From: Willaertia magna
Taxonomy: Eukaryota > Heterolobosea > Eutetramitea > Acrasida > Naegleriidae
DNA length: 46,882 nucleotides
Reading direction: 5' to 3'
Assembly (NCBI GenBank): GCA_902984215.1
Contig: CADWAF010003865.1
Location: 1-46,882, forward strand
Position 1 is the stretch's first letter. The number at the start of each line of letters is the position of its first letter. Below, piece after piece: positions 43,001 through 46,882 of this stretch. The translations under genes were made by a program, and so were the position numbers. A model generated the notes under the pieces. It was not told where the DNA came from. It did no database searches and saw only the letters and a program-made list of their open reading frames with translations.

Positions 43001-44055
43001 ACAAACATGATCAACAAGCTCTTAATATAGTTATTTGTGATTTACTTTACGGAATTTTTAATGAAGATTATAATGTGAAGCTGTCACTTGAAGATTTATA
43101 GTTATTAATTAACAACTTATACAATACTTTTAACAATAATGGAGCTACATAGATCTTTTTCTGCAAAGATTACGATAAGTACAATCTTTTTAATGCTTTG
43201 AAAGAAAGGGCTGAAAAAGATAAGGAAAAACGTTTTAATTTTTATTCTTGGGTTTGGTGTAAAACTCATCCAAAAAACCATCACCAAGCTATTTACTATA
43301 AGTTCGAGAACATGGTTGTTTGTTTTCCTTCTAGCATATCAAAAATGCATGTTGACCATGATTTACTCTATGGTTATAGTTCTATGTTATTTCTATTTGA
43401 ATCTAAATTCTTAATGCATGAAGATTCAGAGGTTAATGTTAATAATGATTAAAAGCTTCTTCCATTAATTACATACTTAATGTACATATTTTCAACACTA
43501 GATGGTTTAATTTTTGATTTATGTTCTGGTACATATATTATTTCTTTGGTTGCTTTAATATCTAGAAGAAATTGTGTTAGTTTTGATATTAATGAATATC
43601 AACACAAAATGACTGTTGATAGATTAAAAGCAGCTGTAGTTGATATTTAGAATAATAATGTAAATACTCTCTCAACTCCTTATCTACAGCCTCTTCCAAT
43701 GCTTGTTATTTCAGTTGAGCTTGCTGTTTCAGCTGAGCTTGCTGAAAAGAAGAAAAAGAAGAAAAGTCTAAAAGCTACAAAGAAGAAACCTGCTGTAAGA
43801 GAAAAAACCATTGATAGTCAAGGCAAAAGAGGTAGAAAGAAAGCTCCAGAGATGGCTTTAACTTAAAAAAAGCAAAAATAATCCACTCTTTAGAAATACA
43901 TTGATCAAGAAGCATCAAAAGTTTCTGAATAAGAAGAGGAAGAAGAAAAAGAAGAAGAACAAGAAAAAGGGTTAAAAATTGATGATAAAAAATCTAAAGA
44001 AAGAACTAAAACAAAATCACAGAGAAAGAAGGATTTAATGGAAGAAAGTGAATAA
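40027..44055 (+). CDS. Element protein with permuted DNA methyltransferase-like domain, needs UAR=Gln and UGA=Trp
   Basis: Eight exons: 40027-40263, 40556-40679, 40777-40950, 41005-41277, 41315-41939, 41978-42152, 42209-42484 and 42581-44055 (about 1,119 codons). All introns are GT-AG and phase-consistent; one 1-base shift is needed in an A-run at about 41408-41435. Fifteen internal TAA/TAG and two TGA occur, against about 33 CAA/CAG and five TGG. The N-terminus is Ser/Thr/Pro-rich; the middle is helical and unrecognised. The C-terminus has the order of permuted N6/N4 methyltransferases: NIVICDLLYGIF in the DPPY position (43039-43050), FYSWVWCK, QKLLPLITYL, then DLCSGTYII (43516 on) and NCVSFDINEYQ. 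A Lys-rich tail with GKRGRKKAP is AT-hook-like. DLLY for DPPY suggests loss of, or a change in, catalysis. Confidence 0.55.
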
Positions 44056-44501
44056 TTATCTATATTTATCAATCAATAAACCAAAATTTCTTTTAAAAAT
44101 TTTATTTTTTTATTAAAAAAGCAGTATAAATTTATACTGTTTTTACTAATATTTTTATTGTTCAAAATATTAGCAAAAATAGTATCAATTTATTCTGCTT
44201 TTATTTTTTTTTATTTTAAAGAGTATAAATTTATACTGTTTTTTTAATTTTAGAAATACAAAAACTGTATAAATTTATACTTTTTAAATTAAAATTTTTA
44301 TGCTTATTTACAAAAAACTGTAGTCAAAAAGACAATTAATTTTCATAATTAAATTAAGCACGTCTAAAACAGTATTTAAAAAAAAAAAATTTTTGAAAAA
44401 AAGTTCTTTTAAGGTTGTTTTAAAAGATGTTTTATTGAGCTCTTTTTTTTTATTTTTGCATGAACAATCGGAAAACTGTATATGATTTTAAGAAATTTCA
44501 T

Positions 44502-44517
44502 TATGGAACTGCTAAGT
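44502..44517 (-). repeat. Right terminal inverted repeat of the element
   Basis: TATGGAACTGCTAAGT, the exact reverse complement of 37946-37961. Beyond 44517 is A-rich DNA. Confidence 0.8.
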
Positions 44518-46822
44518 AAAAAAAAGAATAAGTAAATTGTTTTTAGAAGGAAAAAATTTATAATTAATAGATTTACTAAAAAATTATAAAGCAATTTCTT
44601 TTATTTTTAAAAAAACCCATCTATTTTTCAAAATTATATAATTCACTTACCCTATTCATATAACCATTTTTTTATTCAAATCGGCTATCAAAATTAGAAT
44701 TATTGATTTAAAAGTCGTTTTATTATTGAATACAATATAATATATAATTATTTTACTAAAGATAAAAAATAATGAAAAAAAATAATAGTTTATTTATTTG
44801 ATATTAACAAATATATTATTGTTTTTATTATATTTTCTTTTTTGTTTCTTTGAATTAAAAGTAAAAAAAATAAAAACAATTTTACTTAAAAAACTATATT
44901 AATTAGAAATCTTATTATTTTTTTCATTTTTTATAACACATAAACTTTGAATAAATGGTTACAACAATTAATAATAATTTCATTTCAATAAATATTGCAT
45001 TAATTATATTAAATTTAATATTGTTTAAACATATATTTTTAATAAAATATCTATTATAACAACAAAAAGACTAACCATTTAAATAAAAAAACAATTCCAA
45101 TCACTTAAGCCAATTAAAGATAAAAATTATTTCAATTATTTAATTAATTTAAACAAAATTAATTACATAATTAAATTTACAATTAAAAACAATAAATTAA
45201 ACAATAAAAACTATTTATTTAATAACTTAAAATCATTAACTAATTTTATTACCATTCTATTCAATTTATTTAGTTTTTTCTTTAATTCTTTTATTTTTCT
45301 TTTTAAAATAAATATTACTTACATTTCTATCCTTATATTTTACTTTAATTGTAGTGCTTGAAAAGATGGAATTATTAAAATTATTATTATTATCTATAAA
45401 AAAAATGTTTGTTCAAAGTAAAAAAGATAAAATTAAATATAAATGTTATATAATTGTTAATATATTAACAAAATATATTATATTAAAAGATATTTATAAT
45501 ATTTATAATATATAAAAAATATTATTTTACTATTGATATAATAAATTTAAAGTAAATAATTTTAATAAATAGAGTAGTTTATATTTTTTAAAATATTTTA
45601 TTAAAGATACCAATTTTGTTAGAATTTTATTATATATTATAATATTAATTGAATTAATTTTAATTAATACCGAATTTTTTAATAAATTAAAAAAATTTAG
45701 ATATAATTTTCTTTTAATTAAGTAAAGAATATTTTTTATTAATAAAGTTTTATAAACAAAGTAATTGAAAAAAGAAGTATTTTAAAATTTAGATATAGTA
45801 ATGTTGTTTATTATTTTGAATATTATTTTGTTATTTATAATTATTTATTAAACTTTCTGATGGATAAATTAAAATATTTAGATGAATATTATTTTATTTT
45901 TAAATAAATGTATAGAAATAAGGGATAAAGTAAAAAAATTTAAAATTACTATTATTAAATATCAAAATTTAAAAACTATTTTAAATATTACTTAATAATA
46001 ATCCATTAACTTTTACTCATCATTACAATACTAATAATTAATTTACATTTTTAGAAACAATTAATAGTTTTATTAATGATAAATTTTTAGTTTCTGATGA
46101 TATATTAATTTATAATAATAGTAATAATATTTATATTATATTTCTTTCAACATTTTCTCTAAAATTAAATTTATGTAAATTAATTTTTTTGTTAAACTAT
46201 TTATTAGAACTAATAGATTTAATAATAAATCATTAATTAATAGTAGTTATAGAGTATTTTTTAAGATTAATTATAATATGATGATTAATTTTTATAAGAA
46301 GTGTATATTTAAAAAAGATTTTTGTAAACAAATAAAAAAACTTAAAAACCATAATTTTTTTTAAAAAAAATACAATTAAAAAATTGTAAATTTATTGTTA
46401 GCTTTTTATTTAAGAGTTTAATTTTAATTTAAAAAAAAGTATTATCAAAAAAAATTAAATAATAACAGTTTTTCTTTTTTATAAAAAATTTTTTTCAAAA
46501 AAACATAATACATTTATATGTTATCAAGTTTAACATAATTAAGCTATAATTACACTTTATTATTTACAATTAAAATTTTTACATAATTAAAAATCCAGTT
46601 GAAAATCAATATTATCTAATATTCCTCTTCAAAGACTTCAATATAATATAATAATTGTATTTCATAAAAGTGATACATTTATTATTTTGTTTTATATTAT
46701 AATAGGTAAACTATATTTTGTTATTTAATTGATAAGAAATATTATATGAGTATGAAAAGAAACTATAAAATTATTTGAATTAACTTTTGTTAATACTGTT
46801 TTATTATTTAATAAATTATTAA
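44518..46822. other. Very AT-rich spacer with element debris
   Basis: About 2.3 kb of AT-rich DNA between two element ends. Short protein-like stretches appear in several frames, but none forms a gene. On the plus strand at about 45855-45960 a run (FLMDKLKYLDEYYFIFK) continues only through TAA codons. No satellite or RNA gene was seen. Confidence 0.5.
46060..46363 (+). pseudogene. Degenerate coding fragment
   Basis: One frame from about 46058 reads LETINSFINDKFLVSDDILIY; after a shift near 46180 a second frame gives VKLFIRTNRFNNKSLINSSY and KKCIFKKDFCKQIKKLKNH, then TAA near 46361. It uses CAA for Gln and ends in an ordinary stop. There is no recognised family. It lies next to the next element copy and may be older element DNA. 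Confidence 0.3.
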
Positions 46823-46882
46823 ACTTAGCAGTTCCATAGTTTTTTTAAAAAAAAAAATAAGAGTTTTTTTACAGAAATTTGC
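46823..46882 (+). mobile_element. Left end of a second copy of the TIR element (partial)
   Basis: ACTTAGCAGTTCCATAGTTTTTTT followed, after an extra A-rich stretch of about 24 bp, by ACAGAAATTTGC, the same order as at 37946. The window ends inside it, so its contents are unknown. Confidence 0.65.

Larger units (their letters stand above)
38097..44280. repeat. Fifteen copies of palindrome GTATAAATTTATAC in element non-coding DNA
   Basis: Perfect copies start at 38097, 39143, 39176, 39210, 39945, 40271, 40402, 40445, 40487, 40531, 42176, 42508, 44124, 44223 and 44267, with one-mismatch versions near 39241, 39276, 39305, 40358, 40723 and 42550. All lie in introns or UTRs. In the minus gene's second intron they recur about every 33 bp; in the plus gene's first intron every 42-44 bp. 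In most introns the sense strand reads CTG before and CTCTTTT or similar after the motif. I saw none in host genes. Confidence 0.85.
37946..44517. mobile_element. 6.57-kb TIR-bounded element with recoded genes
   Basis: Bounded by ACTTAGCAGTTCCATA at 37946-37961 and its exact reverse complement at 44502-44517. Inside are two divergent intron-containing genes that need TAA/TAG as Gln and TGA as Trp, and at least fifteen copies of a 14-bp palindrome. Flanks are A/T-only, so a target-site duplication cannot be read. A third copy of the end starts at 46823 in the left-end orientation, so this is a repeated family. Cargo is a transposase-like protein and a DNA-methyltransferase-like protein. It resembles no element class I can name with certainty. 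Confidence 0.75.

Noticed and set aside
37946..44517. Whole window being from a ciliate
   Set aside because: Host genes (urocanase, NUP160, USP10, eIF6) contain no in-frame TAA/TAG and use CAA/CAG for Gln, and they end at TAA/TAG where the family C-terminus is expected.
44409..44594. 61-codon minus-strand ORF across the right element end
   Set aside because: Poly-T derived, Phe/Leu-rich and crossing the terminal repeat; no sign of coding.

Overview
The window looks like nuclear DNA of a free-living, AT-rich protist, most like a heterolobosean amoeboflagellate (Naegleria-type). The reasons are compact, mostly intron-poor genes, asparagine-rich proteins, RCC1-repeat proteins that stop where a BTB domain would begin, a DH-PH RhoGEF, and short GT-AG introns. 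A dictyostelid-like amoeba is the main alternative. No identification beyond this can be made from sequence alone.

Layout. (1) 1-2.5 kb is a satellite of about 311-bp units, each built around a palindromic core, ending at three telomere-like AAACCC units. (2) 2.5-4.75 kb is a decayed minus-strand element gene. (3) 5-14.1 kb is host DNA: a small ORF, NUP160, an actin-related protein, an Asn-rich protein and an AlkB-type dioxygenase. (4) About 14.5-17.6 kb is a very AT-rich decayed element holding a TET/JBP-like dioxygenase pseudogene and two other broken ORFs. (5) 17.7-36.8 kb is dense host coding DNA: two RCC1 proteins, a HAPSTR1-like protein, USP10-like deubiquitinase, a protein kinase, urocanate hydratase, a possible F-box protein, an ankyrin protein, eIF6, RhoGEF and UDP-glucuronate decarboxylase. 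Host genes read cleanly in the standard code and end mostly in TAA. (6) 37.95-44.52 kb is a 6.57-kb mobile element with 16-bp terminal inverted repeats; another copy of its left end starts at 46.82 kb. (7) 44.5-46.8 kb is AT-rich DNA with element debris.

The most interesting object is the 37.95-44.52 kb element. Its two divergent genes (about 505 and 1,119 codons, with 2 and 7 introns) are nearly continuous only if TAA/TAG are read as Gln and TGA as Trp: 21 internal TAR and 3 internal TGA codons, with every intron junction keeping phase and only one apparent indel, in an A-run. The surrounding host genes have no such codons. One gene ends in a permuted N6/N4 DNA methyltransferase-like domain with a changed catalytic motif (DLLY instead of DPPY) and a basic, AT-hook-like tail. 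The other resembles eukaryotic KDZ/DUF6589-type transposases in outline. The introns and UTRs carry fifteen perfect copies of a 14-bp palindrome, GTATAAATTTATAC, partly in regular arrays. Either the element uses, or came from, a lineage with a ciliate-like code in which all three stops are reassigned, or it was hit by C-to-T change that by chance hit only Gln/Trp-compatible sites. The second idea has some support, because conserved Pro and His residues are also changed in ways C-to-T change would explain, though not uniformly.
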